Shown here: one piece after another, positions 1-14,600 of the stretch | Numbering within the stretch: position 1 is the stretch's first letter | Layout: every line of letters begins with the position of its first letter | NCBI GenBank assembly: GCA_964017045.1 | Contig: OZ024802.1 | Coordinates: 28,544,793 to 28,608,792 of the forward strand | Length of the DNA: 64,000 bases | From: Omphiscola glabra | Taxonomy: Eukaryota > Mollusca > Gastropoda > Lymnaeidae | Direction: 5' to 3' | Position numbers and translations under genes: made by a program | Notes under the pieces: generated by a model | The model's database searches: none | Told to the model about the DNA's origin: nothing | What the model saw: only the letters and a program-made list of their open reading frames with translations

Positions 1-2390
1 TCCTACAGCTACACATTTACCAAATTATGTTCCAAAGTCAAAGTCATTAGATTTTAGTGTTAACGTGTTGCTAAAGATTTAATAAATTAGTTTGAGGATT
101 TTAAAATCCAACAGATGATTCAAAGTTTGTTTGTATTGATGCCAGGGCAGTTAACACAAAAAAAACCCAATAAAATAACTAATGTACTCTCAGGTGAAAG
201 GTTGGTTAAGTTGGCAAAATTATGAATATTAAGGTGTTGTAATGACAGTAGATGAAAATGAAGACAAGTTATAATTTTGATAACTTAGATTTGGATCAAA
301 AAGTATTTTCAGAAGTAATTTCCAATTTGGATCTGTAAGTTACGAGCTTTAGTATAAAAACCTGTCCTGATTCGGTTGAATGCCTTTAAGGCCAAATTTA
401 CATTTAACTGTTTTTTTGGTAAGCCTATTGATTCAAATTGTATAGTTTCCCGAATTTTAATTGAATATTTGTTAGTATGTTTTTAAATACTGAAAATTAG
501 AATGGAAATACAATTGTAATTAGTATAAATTAGATAGCATTAGCAAGATATATACATTGGCTCCAAAAAATTTCCATCCAGCCTCACCCAGACTCAGACC
601 TTTCTAAATAAAAGTAGAAGTATAAGTATAAGTATACTATAAGATTAGGAAAAAAACCCAGCTCATTTATATATATAATAAATAAGTAAACAATAGTAAA
701 GGTATTAGGGCTAATTATCAATCTAAATCTAATGTAGGGTGTTCTCTTAGGCCTACAGCCTACATGTTGGAAGGGTCCTAGCTTACTAAGTCTAAGTGTA
801 ACAAAACCATAGTTGGGGGGGGGGGGATATTTCTAGTTGGGCTTTTCTAATCAATAGTTTAGCATAAACTTTATAAATACTTTAGTTTGAGATTCTTCTC
901 CATTTATAAACTTATATAAAATCTCTCCCCTCTTATTAGCAGCTTTCATTTCTCTCTTGTATAGTTTATACAAAACCAGAGTCCATTGTTATTTAAATAG
1001 GCAGGGGCTCCTAACTCAACTAACTGGGTCACAGCTGGGATCTTTATTTTCTTAGTTCACAAAACCTTGCTTGGTTTTCAAACTCAAATTTTAAAAAGAA
1101 AAAAAAAACGTTTTCATAGTACTAAAATCTTATTCTTATACTTAAACATTTGGAATTTAATATTGTTGGAACATAAGCCTTAATACAAGTCTCTTTTTAA
1201 AAACATGTCAAGCAGTAGCCTATAAAATGATGCTCCTTTTTAATTCCAACAAAAGAGATATTAGGTTGGGCCTGGAAAATCCCAATAGTTACCTTGTACA
1301 AGGGCATATGACAGTTTGTAAACATTACCTCTCCCCCCCCCCCCACCAGTTTGGATATATTGTTGGCTTTGTCAGTCTGCTATAAGCATTTTAAATTTTA
1401 GGGGTCTAAAAATTTTTTGAACTTTGGAAGAAAAAAATACTTTTAATAATTTTTTTTATTATAATGGCTATAGTCTATACTATAGCAGTGAAATAATTTT
1501 TTAGTAGCTGAGAGTTTCAATCTTGAAAGGTATAATATTTACTTTTTTTTTCCTTAGTTGCACATTTATTTTAAAATGCCCATTAAAAAAGGTTTATTTA
1601 CTTTAGTGTTATGAGGCAATATCAACAGATTTTAGTGAAGAGATGGTGTGATACCGTATTATTTTATATAGATATATATTAATATTAATGTTCTTTTTTT
1701 TAGAATTTATAACATACTAACATTTTGAATTTTAAAATTTATTATTCCTGACACTAAGAAACCTAAACAATTATGCACAATTGTAAAGAGGTAGGGATGT
1801 GAATTAATAGCAGTGGCGTATTATTGATACAGTGGTATCTAAATATTTGTGTCAAAATTTATTTTGGGAGATAAAAATGCAATTTGACAAGAAGCGATAC
1901 ATGCCATTATCTTGTATCTTATATGTCTAAGGATGTTAGACTTATAGGACTACATTCAAGTTAGTTGTGCAACAGTAAATGCAATATTTTGCAAGTTTTA
2001 ATAAAAGTGAATCTAGACTAGACACTTCATTGTTTAGTTACTGTAGTCACTTTAAAAGTGTAACCAGCCATGTGTGTCAGAGGTATGCACTGCGTTAAAA
2101 AAAAAACCAGCCATAAATGCAAAAGAATCAGTATAATGCAGGGTATGGGTAGCATTAGATTAGTCAGCATTGTTTGTACAAAGTAATAATTAACAGAGTG
2201 ATGGGTTTACTATTTTCTAATTGAGACATGACTTTAAAATAAAAATTATTTTGACTCATGCTGCAGCTCATACTGAGTACTTCTTTAAAGACAATTTCTG
2301 TTATCTATCTATAATAGTCAGGAAATCTAGTGTATCACCATGTGATATCAATTTTATCACATCTCACCATATCATACTTAATTTGAACAG
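1..2390. other. non-coding, probably intron of the TIF1 gene
   Basis: AT-rich, with poly-G (about 815-826) and poly-C (about 1332-1345) runs. No reading frame encoding the N-terminal part of a RING finger was found, so the preceding TIF1 exon is expected further left. Confidence 0.6.
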
Positions 2391-2641
2391 AGTGCCCAGT
2401 GTGCCGGGATCCTATAGAGCAGCCAGGGACAAGTCTAATGGATAATATGTTTGCTGCTTTGGATCCTGACCAGACAATGCCTCAGCAGAACAATAGCAAG
2501 CATATGTGTACAGCTTGTGATGAGGGGGAAGAAGCAGGCTCATACTGTTTGCAGTGTGAGGAATGGCTTTGTGACAGCTGTGTGGATGCCCACAAGCGTG
2601 TACGGATCACTAAAGACCATACTATATCACCTAAAGATGAG
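2391..2641 (+). CDS. TIF1 exon: end of RING and B-box 1
   Basis: The exon opens after an AACAG acceptor with two bases completing a codon (probably Glu), then CPVCRDP, the last Cys pair of a RING finger. B-box 1 follows with CTAC, CLQC, CDSC and the AHKRV/KDH region. It closes at GATGAG/gtaaga in phase 0. The rest of the RING is not in the window. Confidence 0.9.
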
Positions 2642-5600
2642 GTAAGACTTTCAGGTTCTGTACTCTCCTTGAGATATTTAAGCATTTCTAACAGTACCTG
2701 TGTTTCGTATCAGCTGTTCTGTGTGCATTGGTTTTAAAGTGTTCCACATAATTTGTGATTATAAATCATCTTCTGAAAGCCATAATAGCAGATATTTTCT
2801 TTCAATGTCAGTATTATTACTGCTTGGACTTTGATATAAGTTTATTCAACTTTTTAAGTTTAATGTGGTCCAGAGTAATTTTAATCAACACTTTGGAAAG
2901 ACTTGTTGCAAACATTTTAAGAACCTTTTTTCAAGAGGGTCCTTTGCAATTGCTGTCTTATAATCACTTATGGCATAGACAGATGGTGTGAAACATTTTA
3001 TGAGTGCAACCTCACTGATATATTTTATTTCATATTATAAACAGTAGAACCTCAAACCCATTAAGGAACATGATCCCTATGTCGCTCACCCCAGACTTAC
3101 ATACTGGAATAAATAACACATTCATTAAATGTCAACATTTATCTTATTTTCATGCAGCTCATGGTACTCCTGTATTTAAGTACTATAAACAACCCAAAAA
3201 CAAAATGATCTCTGGTCCTTCAGAGAAATAACTTACTGAACTTTCTATGGTTTTGGAACAATCAATAATAGAATATTTTGCACCTAATAATTTGAGTTCC
3301 ACTTCAAACTATTCCACACTACAAAATATAATATTGAGCTGTTTAAATTTGCTGGAGTTGGTTTGAACAGTTCCTTAACATTGAGCTCCTCTGACGGGGG
3401 TTAAAAAATTCTGGCTTTGCTGAATTCTCGGATTGCAAGTTGAAATGTCTTTCGCAAAAGGAAATCTGAGGAAAAAATATTCACCCCCTCTCCCCTCCCA
3501 TTCATGACAAAGTTAAATAGTGAATTAATTCATTTCAGTAGGATGATTTGTTCCTTAACTTTCAAGGTTAATGCAGCCACAAATACCAGCATACGTCAGT
3601 GGTGTATTGAGGCATTAAAATTACTTCTTAAAATGAATCAATGTCAATTTAAAATGTATTACTAATATAATGAAAAAAACTACTTATAAAGTAGTATAAA
3701 AGTATCTAAAATGTAAAATTAAAGGGAGAGCAAGTTGGGTAGTTGTATCTACAGGGATGAACAGGTGGTTTCACCCCAGCCTGTTAACTTCCTTTCATCT
3801 TTGTCTGTAACCCTTACAAGGACAAGGTCAGTGAACCTGATCCATTGGCAGTGACTAGGTTAGGAAAGTGCAGTGTGGGGATTTCCATGAAGCAACTCTT
3901 GGCTCAGCATTACTTCAATGATACACCAATGTCATGGAGGCTGCTTTAAAGCGCAATAGTTGAAAAGGGGGCAACTTAATCATTGACTTGACCTCATTTT
4001 CTTCTGGGGGTGAGAGGCACTCAAGTTTTGCATTGGTATTCTGACTTTGGTATTAAAAAAAAAATCTTGCCCAATTATGTATTTGGAATATAGGTTTGTC
4101 TTTTTTGAATTTATTAATGTAGATCATGTATTATTTTTACCTAAATTACAAGATTTGCCCTCACTATGAAACATCACCAGCCCCATCCACCCCTTGAAAC
4201 ATCACCAGCCCCATCCACCCCTTGATACATCACCAGCCCCATCCACCCCTTGAAATATCACCAGCCCCATCCACCCCTTAACATACAATGTTTATAGTGG
4301 CGTCACCTTTTCTTTTTTACTTTTACGTGAAAAGACAAATATTTAATATTTATGCCCTGTGGGTCAAAGAGGTAAAATTATTTATTTTGGGTGGGGTACA
4401 TTTCTCTGGGGCTTCCAAGTTGAGTTGCATATAGGAGTATTTTGCTCTTGGAAAGATGGTGCACAAAACACTATTTTGAAATTTAAATTCATTAATCCAT
4501 CAAAATATACACGTAATTGCCCTTACTAACGCACAAAATAAAGTTGGGGGGTAATTTTAGTATAAGAAGCGCATGGGGTAAGATAGTATCAAATGTCTAC
4601 TTCAGTCACAAGCCTAGTTTGGAGAGGCATGGCAATTCTTAGATGGGACTGGTCTCTAGATGAATGTATCGGGTGAGTTGACTTGAGAGTTTAAGAATTT
4701 GTAGATAGTGGATAAGTTTTTGGTATTATGACAGGTGGTGTGTTGTAGATATATAATATTATAAACAATCAATTCACAGATATCTATTAAGTGAAAGGAA
4801 TCGTTAGTCTTAGGCTAAAGTAGGGACAATTATGACTGGGAGGATTTTAGTTTTGGTTTTGGGGGGTGGGGGGAGGTTAAGAAATGCTATCTCCTGTCAA
4901 GTTGCATGACACCATTTATAGATGGCCTATAGCACTACTTTGATTTTGTTGTTCAGGAAGGCCTTGTTTTGGTTGGAACAATCGTGTAATACGTGCACTT
5001 TATTTTACAAATTGTAAATTAAACTTTATTTTAATATAAATATTTCAAATGTGTAATATCTTACAATTTAAAACCCTCATTTTTTTTAGCAGTTGCAAAT
5101 TGTACAGCTCACCCCTGGAAAATTGTAATTTATTTTTACTTCAGTACTTGCTAATACCTAGTAATACCAGGGCTAACAGTAACCAGCTGATGAATATTGA
5201 TTTTTCTAGAAGATCAGGCGAAAACTGGTATTATAAATATTGATTTTTTTTTTAATGACTACTTCTATACACTTAAATGGTACATTGAGAAATAACTTGT
5301 GACAGATTACTGCATATTATTATACTGCCAAGCTTTATTGCTTCTTCATCATTGGAATAATTGCTCTGAAATGACACGATGATTGTATAATGGAGACAGC
5401 TGTTTGATCTTGGCTGCTCAGCCTATAAATTTAATTTTAAGGCTTTGACATCTTGAGTGATGGTGTTGTTTAACCAGCTATTAGTCTCAAACGGCCTGTA
5501 ATCTTTTTTGTTTTAGAACAAGCTAACGGTTAAACTGTTCTTAATAAATGGATGAGCTGGACACAGTTCAGTTTTTGCCAACTGAAACATTAAAATGTCC

Positions 5601-8600
5601 AAGTTTTTCGTTTTCAAGAATGGGCGTTAATATAGTTCTGATTGTAGATTATGAAAAGTGTTAGTTTTTACTTAAGGACTATAAAATTTTTAAAACACAT
5701 TTCATCATTTTGAAGTGAGAATGCTAACTCGGAATTAAAACCAAAATTTATTTGGTCACTTTAAAAGTTGTTTTGCCCATCCCAATGTTCAATCTAGGTA
5801 ATTGGTGAAAATATAGGACTGCTATATATAGGACACACACACGCAAAAAAAACAACAAAATAACCAAGCTTGAAGACAGCATAACCATATTAAGTCTATT
5901 GGTGTAAATTTGACCAATATTCGCTGCAGATTTTGAAATCTTAGTGTGGAGTGCAAAATCTATGCAACTTATTAAGACACATATTTCAAAACAATTAAGT
6001 TGCCTATTTAAATTGAAAATATGCCAAAGCTAATATCTCATAAATTGTTTACTTTCTCCCCGATCTTTAATGTACCTGATATATTTCAAGTAAAGCCAAT
6101 AATACAATAATGGGTTTTAAATCTGATTTCTTCAACTGAGGAATGAATTTTTCTCAAACATTTATTAAATCTTTATGTGAAATATAAATCAGAACTGAAA
6201 ATAAATCAAGTTAAAAAATGTGAAATATTGTCAATTACTCTCAGGTGAAGGTCGTTACCAACAAGTCTCCATGGGAACAGTTGATGACATGTAAACAACA
6301 CAAACAAGAACAGCTGAAGTTTTTCTGTGAAAAATGTGAAAAGTTAACTTGCCGTGATTGCCAGTTGATGGATCACAAAGAGCACAAATATCAGTTTCTT
6401 GATCAGGTAATTTTTAAAAATAACAAAAGTTATATCTTTAGACACAAGTATAATTTTATGATTTGTATTCCTTAATTCTTTCAGAATCTGCTATTTCAAA
6501 TACCCAGGGGTGCCATTTTTCCCGGATTATTCCGGATTCACGAAGCTAAATATTTTTCAGCTCCGGATTCGTGAGTTTTTATTTTCTCTCACTCTGGATT
6601 CGCCAGTTCTGTTAAGTCAAATACGGATTCTTGGTTTAAAAAAAAATCAGAGTGTAAGAACGCATGAAAGCCTATTCAGTGAGTAGCGTGTCCGCTATAA
6701 AGAGAACAGGTACTGCAACCTCTCGCTTTTGTTTTCAAGCACCTCGCTTCTTGCTGTCAAGTTGCTTTGTTTTGTGGGTAAATATATGATGTAATCATTG
6801 CACAAGAGTGTATTAGTTTTGTTAAGTTTCAGGGTTTGAAAAATTTGTAAATGAAGTTTCAGGTTTCCAGAAATTTTTAGAAAAGGATTTTAGGGTTCAC
6901 AGCTTTCAGTGTGTGGCACCCATCCAAGTACACAATAAGTACTTAATTTTAAAGAATATTATTTATTATTTTTTGTTGTTTTGTGTAAATTTGTTTGACA
7001 TGATCAAAGACATGCAAAAACAAGTATTCTGTTGCAAACTCAAAAGAGAATACAATTGTAAACTGTTAAAAGGCTGAACAAATTAATATGAAGTTTTACA
7101 ATTTTGCTCGTTAGATAAACAATACGTAACAAAGGCCTGAACATTAGTATGCAATGTTAACCGATACCAAAGCTAGTGATATTAACAATATTCATTGTAA
7201 TTGCTATTAATTAAAAATACAAAAACAAATATACAGAAATAAAACTATTAACTTAGCACAGCAAATTAAAAACTGTAATACTAGAAACGTACAGATTAAT
7301 CTACACACACACTGAAATCAAGTAGGATTTGTAGGACACCTGTAAGTCTGGTAAGTCTTGTAAAATGTCTAGGAAATTCGCTAGTCCTCTAGCGAATTTC
7401 CTCCGGCTTGGAAAGCTGCTGGCTTATTTATATGGAGGGAGTTAGAACCAGGAAAGAAATTCTAGACATTACATCACCTGAGAGCATTCTCTACCTTCAT
7501 TTAGAACATTTTCAAAAGTAAACCAACTTTTCCCAATCAAGATATGGGTTGGTTGTGTCAGAGCGCTACACATTTAATTGGTGATTTCAATATCAAAACA
7601 AAAGGGTGGAGGTCAGGTTGCATGCCATATATCTTGGTAAAAAAAAACTAGGTCAACACACAGGCTATAAGTACTATAACATAAACATTAATGCTTATTG
7701 GTAGATAATTAATAGGCTTTTAAACATGCTCAGAAAGAGTGCAGCTGGATGGGATTTGCCAGTCATCATTAATCCTTATTTTTATTCCCTCTTGTAAGTT
7801 AATACAAAGTTTATATACTTAAGGGGAAACATATTCAGGAGTTATTAATGGAGGTATACACACTACAATTTTTTAGGACAATGAGAGATTTTTGTACGCA
7901 CTCTCCTTCCATGACTGAAATAAATCAATACGTATATAATTCTCTCGGTATGAAAGCAAGTATGTTGTATTGGTGATTTTAATAGCGTGCAAAGTAAAAT
8001 TCTGAATAACCTCGCTAAATGAAACTCTTATAAATACCGTAAGTTTGATTGATGTATTATATTTTATTTTGTACTGCGAAATTAAAAGTCTCAATTTAAA
8101 TATGGTAATAAATTTTAGGTCTAAAAAAAGGTTAGCAGTGACGTACGTTGGGGGGAGGGGGTGTAGCATGTATTAGGTTTCTTATAAAATACTTTTACTG
8201 AATGTATGTTTTTTCAAGTAATATTAGTAGATTGGAAACACATTGCAGTCGCCATTGTTTGGTGGGCTATATCTAGTATTGTTGAATTGTAGTCAGTAGA
8301 TAGGCAAACACTAATTAAAAAAAAAAAATTTCAAGAACCTGTCTGGTATCACTAAGCAAGATTATCATAATCCCACCCAGTGTGTGCTACATCTGTGACT
8401 GCATAGAAGTGCTGAAATTGCTTACCTTGATTTTTAAAAATATTTTATTAATGCCTACTTGACAGGTTCTATTTAGGTTAGCATTAAGTTTTTGCCCTAC
8501 TATCCTGCTTTAAATACCTATAATGGTAATTTAAGCCCTTGACAACAGGTTTGGGTTACTGAACTCATATTTTTGTGAAGATATATATATATGTTTGGAA

Positions 8601-11600
8601 TATGGTTATATACCAAGAATGGCTGTAAAAGCTCTTATTGAACGATGTAAAATCACCCAAGTTCCATTGCAAGGTCTTAAACTCAACTAGAAGGTTGATA
8701 AATGGATCTTGTTTAAAATTTGATTAAAGATTTAGAGAACAGGATGAGGAAGATTAAAGCATTATGGTGAATAGGGATGTAATAAAATGAACAGTCCAGT
8801 TAAAGCTAGCTGACAGGTGTGTCAAAGAAACATTGCAACTGCTTTAAAAAGCCTTAGGCAGACCTACCTACATAATCTTATATAGTTCTTAAACACCCCT
8901 TCCCCAAATTAGTAATGAAATTGTACTTAAGTTTTAACATTTTAAAAAGTATATTGAACTAATAAAAGAAAAAAAAACCAACTATATAAATGATTGTTTA
9001 CAATGTTTTAAACAACACATCATTATCTTTAACCATGTAGCTGCAGTGTTCAAGCCTGAAACTATACATTTTAACGCAAGTAATGATCACAGGAAACTAT
9101 ACATTTTAACGCAAGTAATGATCACAGGAAACTATACATTTTAACGCAAGTAATGATCACAGGAAACTATACATTTTAACGCAAGTAATGATCACTGGAA
9201 ATTATACACCCAGAAGAACCAGATAGAATTTCCAAATCCCCACTTTACCATTTAAATTGAAGGGCGCAATTTCTAAGATCTAGAAAACACTCATTTTAAA
9301 GAAAAAAAATAATTTTTTTGGTAAAAATTGGATGCTTAATTAATTATTTTTGTACAGTCATGAGGGTGGAACAAGTTATAAAATAATAAATTAATATTAG
9401 CTTGGTTAGACAGGTCTGGTGTTAAGTAATTTTTTTTCCCCGTGGGGTGGTGGTGGTTTGGATGATGTACTTAAGTCATAATACATGTCTTATTTGTCAG
9501 TGCATATCTTGATCATAATCTTTCACATAACAACTGGAATGAGAAAGATTTATGTGGCAAATCTGTTGGCAGATTTTCTTTTCTACAGACTATAGTTAAA
9601 GTCTCTCCCTAAAGTTTTAAAATACTACATTAACTACACTATCTTGTTTTTTATTATTTTTAAAACCTCTATTTCATAATTAAAAATTATTAAAATCAGA
9701 TTTACATGATTGGCTCAAGTCCATGCGTTTGTTTATTCTTTTGTATATGTAACATCAGGCTGCTGAGCAGTACAAGGCAAGATTGAAAGGGAGCCTGGCT
9801 CTGATGGGGGAAAAAAGAACCAAACTGGCCGCTAGTAGAGAAGAGATTGAGCAGAAGTTAAATAACTGCAAGGAGCAGAAGGACAATTTACAACAGGAGA
9901 TTCTTAAGCAAGCAGATATCCTGGTAAAGGGTATTCGACAGGTGAGATAGGCAACCCGTTACTTTATGAACATGCATATTCTTTTTTATACACTTTAAAC
10001 TACTCTATTTACAAGTATACATGGCTAATTAAGCACTCATTAATGATGAGCTATGCTAATTACTAGTGGAAATAAATGAAACTTTGTGTGTAAATATATA
10101 CATTTTAGCTATTTCTTGTGTGCCTAACTCACATTTTATTCATTATAGAAAATCAAATGAGTCAATTAGTTATTTGAAGTTGAAGTTTAATTATATTTAT
10201 AAAAGATTTATGGAGAAATTTTATGTCCAAATATTCTCATGGATGTACATTGAGACTAAAACTAACAGTATATGAAAAAGGAAACATACATTTATTTTAT
10301 GGTTCCTTAATGTGACTTGCTTATTGATTGACAGGCTGTCTGGGGTGTCCTATCAAACTTGGCCTCTTTCACCGACGCTGCAACGAAACGTCTCAATAAA
10401 GAAATAGATGATGTGTCAGACCTGGTTGGAAAATTCGACCATTGCATTCAGTTTATGGAAGACATCCTCAGTGAAGGGTCCAGTATGTCACTGCTCTATT
10501 CCAAAGGAAATGTTGAGACTAAATGCCGCAAAGTTTATCATACTCAGGTATGGCCCACAACATTTAGATAAGGAATGCACTTAAGAAGTTCTTTAATTGT
10601 TAATGAAGAATTAGGAGATCAGAATAGTTGAGACCAACTTAATATTTTTTTAAAAACTTTGCGTGTTTGTAAAAACTTTAATAAATTTTGTAAGAAAATT
10701 TATTTTAGTAGTGCCGGTTATTTTAAAAGAAAATATTACTGTCAAACAGGTGGATCCCCAGTCTCTAAAGGGCACTTTGCTAATACAGTACAAACATGAT
10801 GTCAACTGGTTGCTGGGAAACCTCAATAAAATTGGAGCCATTTTTGTCAATGGTGTCCGCTACCCACCAGACAAGAATGGAGGCCAGGCGGCCAGACAGG
10901 GACCGAGCGGTGGCTACCAAGAAAGCCGATCTGGTGTGATGAGTGCAACCAGCCCACATCTACAACACATGGCCAATCAGGTAATTTAACTTGACATCTC
11001 TTTCAAAAATAAACCTCGCCTTGATTTAGAATAAACCCCGCCTTGATTTAGTTAATGGCAACAGTTATGTCTACAACTTTGACAAGTGTGATAGTCTGTC
11101 TTTAACTTTCTTTCAGCCCATTCCTGGACAAAGAGTACCGGCAGACTGGTCTAAGTTCATCCAGTCGGCATCCAAGCCCCCAGCTCCTCCCAACATTTCC
11201 ATGAGCTCTCTAGGTGGAGGGGGGTCCTTGCCCCCCCAACTCACACTGCCTGCCAACCGTAGACCACAGAGTAGCAGCATGAGCCACTCATGGCAAAGTA
11301 AGTTGGGATAATGTTGAGTTTAATTATATTAAGTGCCTGTATGTAACTCATAAAGTCAAAAAATCACATTGATGCTTAACAATGGACAATTTAAAGAGAA
11401 TCCATTTGAAAGGAAATAAATACTAATGTCATGGCTGCGATATGTGAAGTTTGACACTAGCTGCATTGTCTGTTAAATATTAAGCTTTCTTTAAAACTGG
11501 ATAATATTGTACTCAGAGATAAATTATTCTTAAAAATGTAATGTATAAATATTTTCAGCCCCTCAGAGCCTTTCCACTTTCCCAGGCCACTTTGTTGCAG

Positions 11601-14600
11601 GACAACTCTTGACTCCACACCAGCAGCAACAGGTAAAGAAAATATTATGAAACCCACCGTCTGTTTAATATTCATAAATATTCATAAAAGATGACAAAGT
11701 TTTAAAAAATTAGTTTTGTTTCACTGCTTGTATAAAATAATATCATCACACCCCAGGAAATTAAGGGGCTTATAAAAAATATGGATTTAAAGAAAATTTG
11801 TTAATTCATTTTCGGCTTGGAAGCAAATGGAAAATTTTGTGATTTTTTTTTTTTTCCCCCAGGCTGCAAGGCCAGCATTTACGCCAATGAGATTACACCA
11901 CCGACCGGCCACACAGCCTGCTTTTCCTGGACAAATTGACCACAGTAAGCATTTTGTTTTACAATGAGTACAAGATACTTTTATTTTAAATGTCAATTTG
12001 TTTTTTTTTCTTCTCCATTCATCAAAGATATTTTTTTAGTCTTGAAAATCCTTATTTGTGTTTTTTGTTCCACAAAATTAGTCTGTAGAAAGACTTTTGT
12101 CCAATAATTGTGCGGTATGAATAACTGTTGAGTTGCTGAGTGTGAGTTGAAATTTTGAACAGAATCTTGGCTATTTTTGGCTCCAGTAGATATTCCAGTT
12201 AAGAATTGCATAATTTAATCATTTACGTTAGTTTTAAAATTTTTTAAAAGCTCAGCAACAAGTTATGTCATTGTACTTGTGACACCATTGTACCAGTCTT
12301 CATAATTGTATGGATGTTTCCTCAAATGTTAGCTCAAATAATAATTATATCCTTGGATAATAGATGAAGGCAACCTCGTTCATAATAATTAAATATAGAT
12401 TTCTCTCTTTCTCTGAAAAACACTTGGCTGAGCCATCTTTATACTTTCTTGTGCTCGTGTCCGAAATCTTGTATATATCGAGCCTATTAAAACATAGTCT
12501 AAATACATAGACATTGCAGTAATGTTATAAAGAAGTTTGTAAAGAAATTTTTAAACAAAGGTCTTGAACTTCATTTTTATTTCTCTCAGGATCACAGTCC
12601 ATGCACAGTCCACCTCAGTACCGCATGGGAGGAGAGGCTAGTGGCACACCTCGTTCTGCTCACAGTACCCCTGATCCAGCAAGACCAGCCAGCGCTGGAA
12701 TGTATGATGGCTCTGTCAGGCCTGACAGGTAAGAAAGACCGACATTTAACTGCATTATTTCACTTCGATAACTTTCAATAGTATTAGATTATTAGAGATA
12801 ATTCTCATGCGTGCACACTGGCTTGTCAATTATGTTAATAAAAATTGCTTTACTGTTTCTTACTTAATCTCCAAAATAAAATAGTTGCAATCTTCAATGT
12901 TCAAATTTCTGCCAGGTAGTTTTAGTGACAATAATGAATTATTAAATACATGCGTTGTAATGCACATTGGAATTTCTTCTTCATTAATCTTATCCAATAT
13001 CCACAGTGGAGGTGGTTCAGCGATGGTTGATGTCAAGAAAGAGAAACGGGATCACTCTCCAGATTGTGTCATCATGGCTACCAGCATGAAGACTGAGAGA
13101 TCTCCAGCATTTCAAACCAGTCCATTGGTGAGTTGATTTACTTAGTTTTAGACAGTAGAGCTTCATTAAGAATTGCCTTCAGACGATGAAGCCTAGTTAA
13201 GGATTTTCTTGTTATAAAATACATTTTTGAATGGAAATGTTAACATTAATTTTTGTTTCATTTCAGAAGCAGTCAGAAACAGTCCTTGTGAGTAGACATG
13301 TTTTCATTGTCAACATTTTTTTAAAAATTAAAAAAATAAAAATATTCCAGATTTTACCTATTATATGTTGTATTTTCAAACTTAAAAAAAACAAAACACA
13401 CTTAACATTTGCTTTGCCTTTTAAGATTGTTTCAAATGTTATACTTAAAAAGAAAGCTTGTCAAATTTGGAAAAATGTGAGAAGAGAACATTAACAATTG
13501 ACAAAGTGAAAGTAGAGTGGTTGAAAACAATTTGTACTCTCAGGAAATGCAGAGAAACCTCGATGAGGTAATCAGAGCTGTGCCCATGGATATGAGTGAC
13601 AACTTGGAGCAAATAAGTGGTCCTAAACCTAGAAGCCTGGACAGTGGTCACAACACACCTCGGACATCACCAGGTCCATCACATCTTGAAAACCATGTGG
13701 ATGGCACCCATGAAGGTAAATACTGTCAAATATCTGGCAAATGCAATCGAATGTTCTCATGTAGTGAAATGAGTTCACACTTTAAAAATTTAAAAATGAA
13801 TTTTTTTTGGTCGTTTTAAAAAATTTACAACAAACTTTTTAAAAACTTACGCATTTTTTTTGTTTTTAGTTGTATCCAAACCTCTGTTTTCATTGGAAAG
13901 AATCAATATTTTTTTTTTGGACCCAAGTTTACACCTCTGCTGTTATGTCTTGTGTGTGCTGCTTTACAACTGTCCTTACTTGATAACAATGTATGCCTGG
14001 TCCCTCTTGCAGGGCCTCATTCCCCAACAGACCAGGAATTACGTGAAAATTGGCAAGGGGGTAACAGTATGCCGGGATTCTCCCTATCACAGGCTGACTC
14101 CCAGGGTGACCCTAATGACGACTATTGCGCCTGCTGTCACAATGGTGGAGATGTTCTATGCTGCGACCGCTGCCCCAGAGTGTTCCATCTTCAGTGTCAT
14201 ATTCCAGAACTTTCTGCTGTCCCAAGGTGTGTGACTAGAGGACATTCATGTTTTTAAGCAATTTAATATGTCATGAGAGCTATAATATTGCATAGAGTTA
14301 ATTCACACAGGGTAGAGAAAAACCTGAATACAATACAAAACAGTGGACATTTCGGCTAAGATACCATCAACAGCAAAAATAGAGAGACATGAGGCTGATT
14401 GTGAGAACTATAATATTGCAAAAATTATTATGAGAATTGTACAAATCTTGAATAGTTTGATATTTTCTCTTGTATTGTATTCTATTAATTCTAAGGGTAA
14501 AGAAATATTTTTTTGTTATTGCTTTTTTCCAGTGGGTCATTTGTTTGTACAATATGTGAGGGAGACAACCCAGTCACAGTAGATGAAACAAATAATGGAA

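Larger units (their letters stand above)
6407..9758. other. TIF1 intron
   Basis: Contains a decayed hAT-like element (6505-6924), a perfect hairpin (7371-7402) and a 35-bp minisatellite (9058-9197). No coding exon was seen. Confidence 0.75.

Noticed and set aside
3046..3400. Possible Tigger/pogo end (CAGTAGAACCTC)
   Set aside because: Only one short end-like motif; no inverted partner and no TA duplication confirmed.
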